A stretch of 59,316 nt of DNA, taken from assembly GCA_937899075.1 (NCBI GenBank), contig CALDJX010000135.1, positions 1-59,316 on the forward strand, in the 5' to 3' direction. Shown here piece after piece: positions 25,081 to 33,528 of the stretch; the stretch's first letter is position 1; every line of letters starts with the position of its first letter. The position numbers and the translations under genes are program-made. This DNA is from an uncultured Planctomyces sp. (GTDB lineage Bacteria; Planctomycetota; Planctomycetia; Planctomycetales; Planctomycetaceae). The notes beneath the pieces are model-generated. The model worked only from the letters and a program-made list of their open reading frames with translations, searched no databases and had not been told where the DNA came from.

Positions 25081-27555
25081 CTACTGCAACGATTCCAGCA
25101 GAAGCTTTCTCTTTCGTTCCTTCTTCGTCCGTTCAAGCAGCCCACGCTGTTGTTCAAGAATCAGCTTCAACTCTTCCACAGCTTTCTGAAACTCTTTCAG
25201 CTTCTCCATTTCGGCGAGGACACGTTCCATCCGCGTAATCATGCCTCGCAGCATTTCGACACTGTGATCGAGCGATTCCGTCGCGTCATTACCTCGTTCG
25301 TTCGTCAGACGAAACACGCCTAACGCCTCATCGACCGCGGGGAAATCATTCGAGTTGATCAAACCAAGCGGCTTGACGATGCGATCGTCGATTCGCTCCA
25401 GCGTCTGCGGAGTATGAAGCCCGTTGTTGACTAGCTCCTCGCGAATATCCCGAAACGAAATTTCAACCGACGCCGTCTCGTTCGCGGTTTTTCGCACCGC
25501 ATGAAGCGACCGTTCGGCGCACGCCGTGACTGCGATTTCGATTTCGCGAGTCCTCTTTGCCGTCTCGGCGGCTCCCAATTCTTCTTTGTCGGCCAGTAGA
25601 CGCTTTTTCGCATCCAGCCGTGAGCGGTGCAGAATTAAATCCTGTTGAGTCTGCTTCGTCTCGATGATGATCCTTTCAAACTGCGCTCGCAGGTTCAGCT
25701 CACGTTGATAAAGCACGGACTGCAATTCTTCGTTGCTGACAACTTTGAAAGCGTATCGTTCTCCGCGTGACGAATGCGGCCCGTTGAGATTGTCTTCGTC
25801 CGTCGCAACCACGCTGAGCACCAGCTTTTGCCCGAGTGAAAGATCGAGTGGCAACACATCGAACCGTTCAAAGTCTTCGTCACCATCGCGATCGAGTTCA
25901 AACTCTCGTGGACGACTGCCGTCTTTGTGAGACGTCAGTGCATTCTCAAATGGCCGGGTCGCTGATTCTTCCGTCTCGTCGATTTTGAATTCGAAGTGAG
26001 CACTCGCCAGCCCATAGTCATCGACCAGCCGACCCAATACCGGAATGGAAGCCTTGCGGGTAATCGACGTCCCGATCCCTCGCAGGCTTGTCTCAACAAC
26101 GGGTGCTGCGTCGACGACACCGCCAATCTGAATTCGAGACGGTTCTGCCGTCAGAATCCCGTCCGCGTCTTCCAGGTAGATTCGCAGGTTGGTATCCGGA
26201 GTCAGGACAAATGGCTTTCCGACTTCCGTCATCAGCGCGTCCGCTCGGTTGATGGCCGGCTCAGTTTCATAAGCGGTCAGCACAAACGGCACCGAGATTC
26301 GCGTCCCCTCTGAGTTCACCCATCGACTGGAAACCTCAGCCGGAATGCTTCGATTCTCCAGAACTTCGTCTTCGTCGCTACGTTGGACAAGCCGCGACTC
26401 ACCCTGCCCGGAAGCGGCAAAGGTCAGCTCGTACTGGCCGAACTGCATCCTGACTCGGGTCAACGGTTTGTTGCAGGTTGCGTTGAGCAGAAACTCCGTC
26501 TCGTGCGGCAATTCGACCTGAGTCCCCCGCACCGGCACCGTGTCGCGCAGCGGTTTTTCGAGAGATGACTGCGGGTTCTGCATCCGAGTGTACGCTGGGT
26601 AAAAACACTTCAGTTCGACCTGTTCGAGTTGCGGCGGCTCGACAATCTGGACTCGGTACGGCGTCCGATTCACGAAGTCGCCGCCGTAAACGTAGAACTC
26701 GACATCGTCCAGCAGTGCCGCCAGCGAATGGCGAAAGGTGTCATCGCCGACTCGCGAACACAGCACGGTCCCCTGCCCTCGACCGTTGGCCAATCGATAT
26801 TTCAGCTGGACGCGCTCGGGGGCTTTGCGGCCTTCTTCGACATTGATCTGAATGGTGAGATCAGCTCCGCGAGCGTGTTTGTAGAACTGGTTGCTGAACT
26901 CGCGAACGCTGTCCCCAGGCTGAGCGATGACTCGGATGATCAACCCCGTTTCTCGACGCCAGTATTCAGCATCGAGATCGATGAAGCTGCTTTTCCAGGT
27001 CTGCAAAGTCGAATTACTGGCAACCGCCAGCCCGCCAATCGAAGCCACGGCAACCGCGGCCGCGATGAGTGCTCGCTGCAAAGGCCCGCGATCAAACACG
27101 CTCGCCAGATCCAACTGCCGAGTTGCCTTGACCGCTTCGTCGATCGTGCGACCAGCCATCGCGACAGCCAGCTTGCCGTGATCCGCAGAGCCTGACTCAG
27201 CCAGTTCGACAGCCGTAACGAGCCGGTCATCGAGTTCGGGAAACCGCCGTTCCAGCACGAGGGCCAGCGCCTTCGTCCGGTAACTTCTCAGCAGCCGCAG
27301 GCCGATCCACGACAACAGCAGAAACGCCACCAGCCCGACAACGACCACATCAAAACTGGCCCGAAACCATCGAGGAAGTTCCAGCCGACTGATCTGAAAC
27401 CACGCGTGATCAACCGCCAGGCTAAGCCAGAACAACCCACCCAGCACCGCAAGAATCAGAGCCGCACCTTCCAGAAAAACGTAGCGACGAATCCGGCTGC
27501 GAAGCTGCGACAAGACGTTCTGTAGTTCGGGATTAAGCCGGGCTGAGTTTTGCAT
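25081..27555 (-). CDS. DUF4175-like large membrane protein of the Bat-type operon
   Basis: This 824-aa protein has two N-terminal membrane segments (about 29-50 and 70-90), a cytoplasmic-looking motif ALVLERRFPELDDRLVTAVEL, a third hydrophobic segment (about 160-180), a long extracytoplasmic beta-rich region, and a C-terminal coiled coil (from about 630). This arrangement is like the DUF4175 family found next to Bat genes. The function is unknown; a link to envelope stress or secretion is inferred from context. ATG 27555 lies only 10 nt from the terminal repeat of the GxxExxY cassette, and no Shine-Dalgarno sequence is visible, so the insertion may have replaced its native ribosome binding site. 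Confidence 0.78.
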   Translation of the reverse strand: MQNSARLNPELQNVLSQLRSRIRRYVFLEGAALILAVLGGLFWLSLAVDHAWFQISRLELPRWFRASFDVVVVGLVAFLLLSWIGLRLLRSYRTKALALVLERRFPELDDRLVTAVELAESGSADHGKLAVAMAGRTIDEAVKATRQLDLASVFDRGPLQRALIAAAVAVASIGGLAVASNSTLQTWKSSFIDLDAEYWRRETGLIIRVIAQPGDSVREFSNQFYKHARGADLTIQINVEEGRKAPERVQLKYRLANGRGQGTVLCSRVGDDTFRHSLAALLDDVEFYVYGGDFVNRTPYRVQIVEPPQLEQVELKCFYPAYTRMQNPQSSLEKPLRDTVPVRGTQVELPHETEFLLNATCNKPLTRVRMQFGQYELTFAASGQGESRLVQRSDEDEVLENRSIPAEVSSRWVNSEGTRISVPFVLTAYETEPAINRADALMTEVGKPFVLTPDTNLRIYLEDADGILTAEPSRIQIGGVVDAAPVVETSLRGIGTSITRKASIPVLGRLVDDYGLASAHFEFKIDETEESATRPFENALTSHKDGSRPREFELDRDGDEDFERFDVLPLDLSLGQKLVLSVVATDEDNLNGPHSSRGERYAFKVVSNEELQSVLYQRELNLRAQFERIIIETKQTQQDLILHRSRLDAKKRLLADKEELGAAETAKRTREIEIAVTACAERSLHAVRKTANETASVEISFRDIREELVNNGLHTPQTLERIDDRIVKPLGLINSNDFPAVDEALGVFRLTNERGNDATESLDHSVEMLRGMITRMERVLAEMEKLKEFQKAVEELKLILEQQRGLLERTKKERKRKLLLESLQ

Positions 27556-27564
27556 TGGTAAAAT

Positions 27565-28070
27565 TTCGGAACGCAGAGGAAACAGAGGACTCGCAGAGGT
27601 TCAGGAGATTAACTCTCTCGGTAATTGTTAACGATTCTGCGAATGCCGTCTTTGAGCACTTCCGTGTGAAAGTTCAAAAGCAGACCAACTTCCAGTTCAG
27701 TCAGCCGGAGATATGAGAGCAACTGGGCACAGTCGACGGGCAGAATCGTTTCTTTCGCCTTCACTTCGACAATCACACGGTCTTCAACCAGCAGGTCGAG
27801 CCGGTATCCGCATTCGAGATGAACGTCTCCATAGATCAACGGAATCGGCTTTTGTGCGACGACACTAAGCCCAGCCGACTGCAATTCATACATCAGGCAA
27901 GCCTCGTAGGCAGACTCAAGCATCCCCGGACCAAGACGTCGATGCACGGTCATCGCACATCCAATAATCGCTTCCGTCAACTTATTAACCGGCGTCATCA
28001 CAAATTCGCCTCGACCTCGAATTCAATTCTCCGCGTCTCTGCGAGTCCTCTGTTCTCTCTGCGTTCCGAA
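27565..28070. mobile_element. GxxExxY cassette 1 bounded by 34-bp inverted repeats
   Basis: The segment is bounded by 34-nt inverted repeats, 27565-27598 and 28037-28070, matching at 32 of 34 positions. Each begins ttcggaacgcagag and ends gaggactcgcagag. Inside is a single GxxExxY gene, whose stop is 11 nt from the left repeat. The element fills almost the whole gap between two operon genes: it lies 13 nt from the stop of the upstream gene (28084) and 10 nt from the start of the next (27555). The repeats resemble the gene-less palindrome at 10281-10364. Mobility is inferred; no target duplication is obvious. Confidence 0.72.
27609..27998 (-). CDS. GxxExxY protein (PD-(D/E)XK nuclease-like), copy 1
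   Basis: This 129-aa protein carries the family motif GMLESAY and a nuclease-like core: an Asp in GYRLDLLVEDR and EVK in VIVEVKAKE, the PD-(D/E)XK pattern. The C-terminal QLLSYLRLTELEVGLLLNF is the usual end of the family. The biochemical role of GxxExxY proteins is not established. ATG 27998 or the adjacent GTG 28001 can start translation, with GAGG about 8 nt upstream. The gene is in operon orientation and is enclosed by inverted repeats. It shares little with copy 2 outside the motifs, so it was not produced by recent local duplication. Confidence 0.9.
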   Translation of the reverse strand: MTPVNKLTEAIIGCAMTVHRRLGPGMLESAYEACLMYELQSAGLSVVAQKPIPLIYGDVHLECGYRLDLLVEDRVIVEVKAKETILPVDCAQLLSYLRLTELEVGLLLNFHTEVLKDGIRRIVNNYRES

Positions 28071-28083
28071 GTCGTCGAACCTC

Positions 28084-30582
28084 TCACGCCAGTTTCAACA
28101 GCTTCCTGGTCAGCCACTCGATCGAGAGCAAGCCGATCAGCAGGTACATCAGCCATTCCCGGTCCCACAACGTTTTGAGTTGCTGATCGATCTGGAACTC
28201 TTCGCCGCGATTGGGTAGTCGCTTCGGAACTTCAGCGGCTGCTTCAGAAAGAGGGAAATAGGCGCCGCCGGTGTCTTCCGCGATGCGTCGCAACAACTGA
28301 GCATTCTGCCGGGCATTGTCGGTTTCGAGGTTGGGCAGCACCACATCGATCTTCTCAGACAACTGGTCGCCGGATTGAGGAATTGGAATGTCGATCCGCC
28401 AGACACCCGGCGAGCTGACTCGGAAACTGCCGACAAACTGACCGGTACGGTTCGCATCCCGCTGCATTCGGACTGGCGGAATCATCGGCCTGCCGTCGGG
28501 ATCAAAGACTTCTGCAAGAACCGACTCCGCCATCAGTGGATCGAATTGAGGATCGGTGAGCTGTGCGCGAACTCGCACGGTCTGACCGAGCACAAACTGA
28601 TTACGCTCCAGCAGAAGTGTCCCGCGATTGTTGCCTCGCTTCAGCCGAGCCTGACCTGCTTCACGGATTGACTTCGTCCAGAACCGGTCGTAGTAGACTT
28701 CGTCGATCGACCGCATCCGCCACATTTCCGGACTACCCAGATAGATCACTCGGCCCGCCCCGTAGTACTGCGAAGCAAGCAGCACCGGCAGCCCGCTGGC
28801 ACTTTGAGTTCTGGGATCGGAAAAGTAGGCATACACCGTCGCGCCAGCTTTGGCACCGTTGGTTGGGTAAGCGGAGTAGACGCCCTGAAACTCTTTCCAG
28901 ACTTCTGCGGACGAAACCTGTTCTTCAGTGATTTGAAGAAATCCGGCTTCACGGCCTTCGCGAGTAAATTCAAACGGCCACGACTGAATCACGGTCTGCG
29001 AACTTCCGCCCGTATTGACGAAGCGGTTCAGGACGACCGGATACAACTCTCGAATTTTTTCGAGCTTTGCATCACTGGCGACGCTCGACGAGTAAACGTC
29101 TCCGGCGACGACAATCAATCCGCCGGCCTGAGCGAACACCCATTCGCTGACCAGACCAATCTGCTCCGGACTCAGCCGATTCCAGTCAGGATCGAATCCG
29201 AGAATCACGTCGTAGTCAAACAGCTCATCCTTCGACTCCGGAAACGACGTGAGGATCTTATTCGCTTCCTGACTGACCGCGCCGGCAGCGTCCGCCGTCT
29301 GCAACCAGACATCCGTCTGAATGGCCGAATGGCGATAGAGCATGTTTCGAACAAACTGATAATCCCTCATCGGGCCGCCAGCGATCATCAGCACTCGAGT
29401 CTTTCGATCGACAACGCTGATCGATTTACGTCGCTCGTTGTCACCCTCGCTCAGCTCGACGATCTTCTGATCAGAACGAACTCGGACGAAGTATTCCCAC
29501 TCGCCGGCGACGTTTTCCAACTGCTCAAACGAAACTCGAACGGGAAGACCGTCGTCGGCCAGCACGATTTCTTTGGTGCCCAGAGTCTTCGCATCGCTTT
29601 CCGAATCTTCCGGTCGCCCCAGCAGTTCGACTTTCGCAGTCTGCCCAGCGAGCCCCTGCGCCTGCACGAAAGCCGCGATCTCAAACGCGTCTCCGACATG
29701 CACGTCACTCGGAGCCTGAATGCTGGCAATCTGAATGTTGACCGGCTGCCGCCTGCTGCCAACGCCGACCGTGACGATGCGAGCTTTCAGATCTTTGGCG
29801 GCATCGATCGCTTTGGCAGGGTCGATTCCGGAATTCGACGCACCGTCAGTAATGACCACGATGCCCGAAAGAGAAGTCCCACTGATCGAACGAATCAGTT
29901 CCAACAGGGATTCGCCGAGCCGCGTTTCCAGTCCTGTGGGATCAACAATCTGGTCCCAATCAAACTGAGTTTCCGCCTCTGACGACTCGTCCGCATTGGT
30001 TGTCGCCGTCAGAGCCGTCTTTGCGGCGGCTCTCGGATCCTGTGATCGCAGCGCGGCATGTGGACCGTTCAGGGCCGAGTCAAAACTGTAGACACTGACT
30101 GCATGGTTCTTTTGCAATTCGTCGAGAAACCCAGACTTGCCGAGCAGTTCCGCCACAGCAGCCGACCGGCTCCGTGAGTCATCGCTGGTGGAAGTGTTTG
30201 TGGCGTCCGATTCTGAATCGTTCGGACCGGCCTGGGTCTCTGGAAATTTCATCGACAACGATCGGTCAATGAGTATGGCAACTTGCGACGGTCGATACGC
30301 CAGCTTCTGCGTACGTTCCTGCGGATTCAAAGCGACGGCGATCAGTCCGACCAGCGCAGACATTCGCAGCGCCATGAGGAAGTATCGCCAGAATCGGTTC
30401 AGCTCGGCCGTATCCCGCAGAAGGATTCTGACGCCGAAAACCAGCATCAACGCCAACACGCCCAGACAGACCGTCCACTCAAGAGGTGTCTCCGGGAGAT
30501 CGTATTCGATCGCCCGAAAAGCACCGGTCGAATCAACGGCCAGCAACAATGATTTAGAAAAGGGTAGAACCACGGAAGGCAC
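28084..30582 (-). CDS. Membrane protein with VWA-like domain, Bat-type operon
   Basis: This protein of up to 832 aa has two N-terminal membrane segments (about 35-52 and 68-85), then a von Willebrand A-like domain with the metal-site motif DRSLS (in VAILIDRSLSM) and VVITDGASNSG. A long extracytoplasmic region resembling glutamine-amidotransferase-like BatA relatives follows (VLMIAGGPMRDYQFVRNML), and a final membrane segment near the C-terminus. VWA proteins of this kind work with MoxR ATPases on envelope protein assembly. The GTG start at 30582 and the first few codons lie inside an inserted CCACGGAAG repeat; TTG codons about 11 residues in are alternatives. The native 5' end was probably altered by the insertion. 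Confidence 0.82.
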   Translation of the reverse strand: MPSVVLPFSKSLLLAVDSTGAFRAIEYDLPETPLEWTVCLGVLALMLVFGVRILLRDTAELNRFWRYFLMALRMSALVGLIAVALNPQERTQKLAYRPSQVAILIDRSLSMKFPETQAGPNDSESDATNTSTSDDSRSRSAAVAELLGKSGFLDELQKNHAVSVYSFDSALNGPHAALRSQDPRAAAKTALTATTNADESSEAETQFDWDQIVDPTGLETRLGESLLELIRSISGTSLSGIVVITDGASNSGIDPAKAIDAAKDLKARIVTVGVGSRRQPVNIQIASIQAPSDVHVGDAFEIAAFVQAQGLAGQTAKVELLGRPEDSESDAKTLGTKEIVLADDGLPVRVSFEQLENVAGEWEYFVRVRSDQKIVELSEGDNERRKSISVVDRKTRVLMIAGGPMRDYQFVRNMLYRHSAIQTDVWLQTADAAGAVSQEANKILTSFPESKDELFDYDVILGFDPDWNRLSPEQIGLVSEWVFAQAGGLIVVAGDVYSSSVASDAKLEKIRELYPVVLNRFVNTGGSSQTVIQSWPFEFTREGREAGFLQITEEQVSSAEVWKEFQGVYSAYPTNGAKAGATVYAYFSDPRTQSASGLPVLLASQYYGAGRVIYLGSPEMWRMRSIDEVYYDRFWTKSIREAGQARLKRGNNRGTLLLERNQFVLGQTVRVRAQLTDPQFDPLMAESVLAEVFDPDGRPMIPPVRMQRDANRTGQFVGSFRVSSPGVWRIDIPIPQSGDQLSEKIDVVLPNLETDNARQNAQLLRRIAEDTGGAYFPLSEAAAEVPKRLPNRGEEFQIDQQLKTLWDREWLMYLLIGLLSIEWLTRKLLKLA

Positions 30583-30627
30583 GGAATTTCACGGAATTTC
30601 ACGGAAAGGAATGTGTCAAAAAAGGTG

Positions 30628-31002
30628 TCAGTGAACGATGCGTTCGTATTCGAGCTTTGGGTGATGGCCGAAGTTGACCAGCAAGCCGAGGCGGAGACCT
30701 GTTGATTTCAAGTAATTGTGAAGTTGAGACCTGTGAGCGTCGCACAAGTCAACGTGCGCCTTCAGCTCGACGATCACCTTCTCGAAGCATACGAAGTCCG
30801 GGCGGTACTTCACGTCAAGAGAATGACCCTTGTATTCAAGTTGCAACTCGGGTTGTGAACGAAACGGGATCTCCTGAATGTCAAACTCAATCTTCAGACA
30901 CTCCTGATAAACCTGCTCAACGAACCCGCAGCCTTTCTGTTTGTAGACTTCGAAACAGGCACCAATGATCGTGTAAGACTCTTCTTCGTAAAGCAGCGAC
31001 AT
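30628..31002 (-). CDS. GxxExxY protein (PD-(D/E)XK nuclease-like), copy 2
   Basis: This 124-aa protein has the motif GFVEQVY, an Asp in KYRPDFVCFEK and the ELK of VIVELKAH, followed by the typical SQLHNYLKSTGLRLGLLVNFGHH end. The start ATG 31002 has AAGAGGGG about 9 nt upstream. It lies inside CCACGGAAG-type repeats between two Bat operon genes and faces the same way as the operon. The family fold suggests a nuclease; the activity is unproven. Its clear divergence from copy 1, together with repeats of a different subfamily, suggests two independent insertions. Confidence 0.9.
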   Translation of the reverse strand: MSLLYEEESYTIIGACFEVYKQKGCGFVEQVYQECLKIEFDIQEIPFRSQPELQLEYKGHSLDVKYRPDFVCFEKVIVELKAHVDLCDAHRSQLHNYLKSTGLRLGLLVNFGHHPKLEYERIVH

Positions 31003-31019
31003 GGTAGCCCCTCTTAAAG

Positions 31020-31111
31020 TTGACCACGGAAGGCACGGAATTACACGGAAAGAAACAAAGGACTCTGTCGTGCATTGTCTTTCCGTGTAATTCCGTGTCT
31101 TCCGTGGTCAA
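31020..31111. repeat. CCACGGAAG-type hairpin inside cassette 2
   Basis: The 34-nt arms at 31020-31053 and 31078-31111 match at 33 of 34 positions around a 24-nt loop. Each arm contains three spaced copies of an acggaa unit. This would form a very stable cruciform or RNA hairpin directly upstream of the GxxExxY gene (copy 2). It is nearly identical in design to the solo hairpin at 33417-33497. Confidence 0.85.
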
Positions 31112-31136
31112 ACATTTCCGAACCTTCCGTGGTTTT

Positions 31137-33401
31137 TTAATTTCGTGAACCAGACTTTGACTCTTTGGGATGAAAACTGAGTTTGCAGGCAAGCAACTGC
31201 TCGGCCAGCAGGATGACGAACAGAAGGACGAGTAGCCAGAAGCGGACTTCCTGACCAGCATCGCGGCCGGCGATCCAGGAGAATTCTCCGGGTTCATGAA
31301 TCTGAATTTCCAGGTTGTCTCCGAGTTGTTTGCGAATCAGTTCGGTCGTGGCCAGCGAAAGGTCGCTTTCTTCTGTCGGCACGTTGAATGTGATCCATCG
31401 TTCGACGGGTGTTTGATTCTGATCGAGCAGACGTACTCGGTAGATTCCCGGTGTGTCGGTGTCGCGGAACGTTGCCTGCAGCCGAACCGGCAGCTTGGAC
31501 GCGGACTGAGTATTTGGATTCTTCGACGCTGAATTCGCAGGAGCGGCTTTCAACCTGGTTGGACTGTCCGTGTCGCTGGGGTCAAAGATTTCCACTTCAT
31601 CGAGGAACTCAGCAGGGTTAAGCGAGAGTTGGATCGGCTCTCCCACCTGCCGAGTCTCTAGAATGCGGTCGCGTCGTGCGATGAATTTTTCGAGGTCCAG
31701 CATGGTCGGCACGAAACTCGGATACCGCGCCCAGTTGTTCCAGGCCGGTCCGCAGGAAGTAAGACATGTGAAGACTGTCCCTTTTCCGAACGGCGACGTG
31801 AATGCCAGCGGCTGGCGGTTCGTCAATCGAGCAATTGTTTTAACGTTGTCTCCCCGTAGCTGATCGTCGAGTTCCCAGTCGGCGGAGACGGGGAAGTACT
31901 CGAAGACTCGTGTCAGTTCGGTAAACGGATTCTCCTGCCCCTGGAAAACTCCAAAGATCGGATGCTCTGAAAACTCGGTATCCGGCTCTGCATCTCCCGA
32001 CGATTGAGTCTGGTCGGCGACGATCCCGATCTTGACGGGGAACAAGCCTGTTCCGCCTTTGTAGAGTTCTGAGATGTAGTAAGACGGACGAATTTCATCC
32101 CCCAGGAACCAGGCCAGACCGCCGCCCGCTTTGACGAATTCTTCCAGCGGTGCCAGCGCGTCTTCCGGAAGCGACGACACATTCAGCATGAAGACACTTT
32201 GAAACTCGTCGATCGACCGTCGACGCAGATAGTCGACGGTTTCCAACTGAGCCGAGTAACCGGTGATTGCCGGATCCGCCGCCAGAGCGTCGACGAGGTA
32301 CTCGCCGTCGTCGTTGGCTGGATTTCCTTCGATGATCAGGACTCGATTCACCGGCGAGACTTCGACTGAAACAAATCGAGCATTGTCAGCCATCAGCGAA
32401 TCAGGTCCAAGTCGCAGGTCAACCCGGTGACGACCTGGCGAATCGAAAGTCAGATCGAATTCCTGTTTGACGGAGACGCCCGCTTCCACGCGGTCAAAAT
32501 TGACGGTCAGTGGCAGCTTCTGCCCGTCCTGAAAAATGTTGACCGGAACCTTCGTCGCCACCTGGTCGCTGAAGTTTTGAATCGACAAAGCAAACCGGAC
32601 AGGCACACCGACGGAAGCGACCTGGAGATCTCCAGACAGGCTCGTAATCCCCAGATTTCCGTTTCGTCGACTGACCGTCTTGACCAGGTTGATCGTGACT
32701 CCGGCTGAATCCAGCTCCTTCACAATCTGCGACAGAGACTGCTGCTCCTGCCAGTCCGGTTGGCGAAAGTCAGAAATTACATGCAGATGCCGCACGGCGG
32801 CGCGGTCTTCCAGGAGAACGTTACTGGCCCCTTCGAGGCCCTTCACGAGATCGAGAGTCTGGTGCGTACATTTCTGATTACGCAGTTTCCCGTCGAACTC
32901 CACCAGAAACGTTTCGTCGACGTCTCGCTGGGTAACGAGCGGCTGGTCAGGATTCGAAAGTGTCAGCAGAGTGAACTTCTGCGTTCCTGGTCGGCGTGAA
33001 CCTTCAGCGACAAGCTTGCGAACGATGTCGATCGATTCATCCCACGCCGTCGAATCGCCAATCTGATCCCGCATGGACCCGCTGTCGTCCAGCACGACGA
33101 CGTGATGAGACTGCGCGCCCTGAAAAAGACTCAGCTCACTTGGGTCGAGAACAAGCCGGGAGATCAAAGCGACGATGCCCAGCACGATCAGAATTCTCAG
33201 CAGTAACAAAAGTAATTGCTCGATCAGAATGCGGCGTCGGTTGCGACGCTGACTCTGCAGCAGAAACTCCATCGCCGCAAACTGCACACGGCGATAGCGC
33301 ATTCGATTGATCAAATGGATAATGATCGGCGAAGCGACAAGAGCCGCGCCGCCGAGCACGAACGCTGGATTCAAAAAATGTGAAGCGATCCACGTTTCCA
33401 T
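31137..33401 (-). CDS. BatA-type membrane protein with VWA domain
   Basis: This 754-aa protein opens with a BatA N-terminal region (HFLNPAFVLGGAALVASPI and IHLINRMRYRRVQFAAMEFL), a membrane segment at about 58-80, and then a VWA domain with the metal-site motif DDSGSM (in VVVLDDSGSMRDQ). A large beta-rich extracytoplasmic region and a C-terminal membrane segment follow. It is the third gene of the moxR-DUF58-BatA series. Bat proteins are linked to MoxR-dependent envelope integrity and stress tolerance. The start ATG 33401 lies 16 nt beyond a palindromic repeat and has only a weak GAG ahead of it. Confidence 0.87.
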   Translation of the reverse strand: METWIASHFLNPAFVLGGAALVASPIIIHLINRMRYRRVQFAAMEFLLQSQRRNRRRILIEQLLLLLLRILIVLGIVALISRLVLDPSELSLFQGAQSHHVVVLDDSGSMRDQIGDSTAWDESIDIVRKLVAEGSRRPGTQKFTLLTLSNPDQPLVTQRDVDETFLVEFDGKLRNQKCTHQTLDLVKGLEGASNVLLEDRAAVRHLHVISDFRQPDWQEQQSLSQIVKELDSAGVTINLVKTVSRRNGNLGITSLSGDLQVASVGVPVRFALSIQNFSDQVATKVPVNIFQDGQKLPLTVNFDRVEAGVSVKQEFDLTFDSPGRHRVDLRLGPDSLMADNARFVSVEVSPVNRVLIIEGNPANDDGEYLVDALAADPAITGYSAQLETVDYLRRRSIDEFQSVFMLNVSSLPEDALAPLEEFVKAGGGLAWFLGDEIRPSYYISELYKGGTGLFPVKIGIVADQTQSSGDAEPDTEFSEHPIFGVFQGQENPFTELTRVFEYFPVSADWELDDQLRGDNVKTIARLTNRQPLAFTSPFGKGTVFTCLTSCGPAWNNWARYPSFVPTMLDLEKFIARRDRILETRQVGEPIQLSLNPAEFLDEVEIFDPSDTDSPTRLKAAPANSASKNPNTQSASKLPVRLQATFRDTDTPGIYRVRLLDQNQTPVERWITFNVPTEESDLSLATTELIRKQLGDNLEIQIHEPGEFSWIAGRDAGQEVRFWLLVLLFVILLAEQLLACKLSFHPKESKSGSRN

Positions 33402-33416
33402 TAGTGCTCGTTAATT

Positions 33417-33497
33417 AACCACGGAAGACACGGAATTTCACGGAAGAGGACCGGCGGTCAGCCCTGATTTTTCCGTGTATTTCCGTGTCTTCCGTGG
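33417..33497. repeat. CCACGGAAG-type hairpin without a gene
   Basis: The arms 33419-33445 and 33471-33497 match at 25 of 27 positions, each with three acggaa units. The hairpin sits between the DUF58 stop (33529) and the BatA-like start (33401), filling most of that gap. It is the gene-less partner of cassette 2: the arm phrase ccacggaagacacggaa is shared with the hairpin at 31020-31111. Confidence 0.85.
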
Positions 33498-33528
33498 TCC
33501 ATATCCTTTCTTAAGAATTCTATCAGTG

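Larger units (their letters stand above)
30568..31134. mobile_element. GxxExxY cassette 2 bounded by CCACGGAAG-type repeats
   Basis: The outer ends are inverted: aaccacggaagg (30568-30579) and ccttccgtggtt (31123-31134). The left end continues with tandem cacggaattt-like units to 30606. Inside are a GxxExxY gene (30628-31002) and a complete hairpin (31020-31111). The element begins 3 nt from the stop codon of the BatA-like gene (31137) and overlaps the GTG start of the next gene (30582), so it occupies the entire gap. It belongs to a different sequence subfamily from cassette 1 and matches the gene-less hairpin at 33417-33497. Confidence 0.68.

Noticed and set aside
31020-31111. Simple rho-independent terminator interpretation of the large hairpins
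   Set aside because: The stems are far longer than needed, contain tandem subunits, lack consistent U-tails, and lie within an operon whose genes appear co-transcribed.
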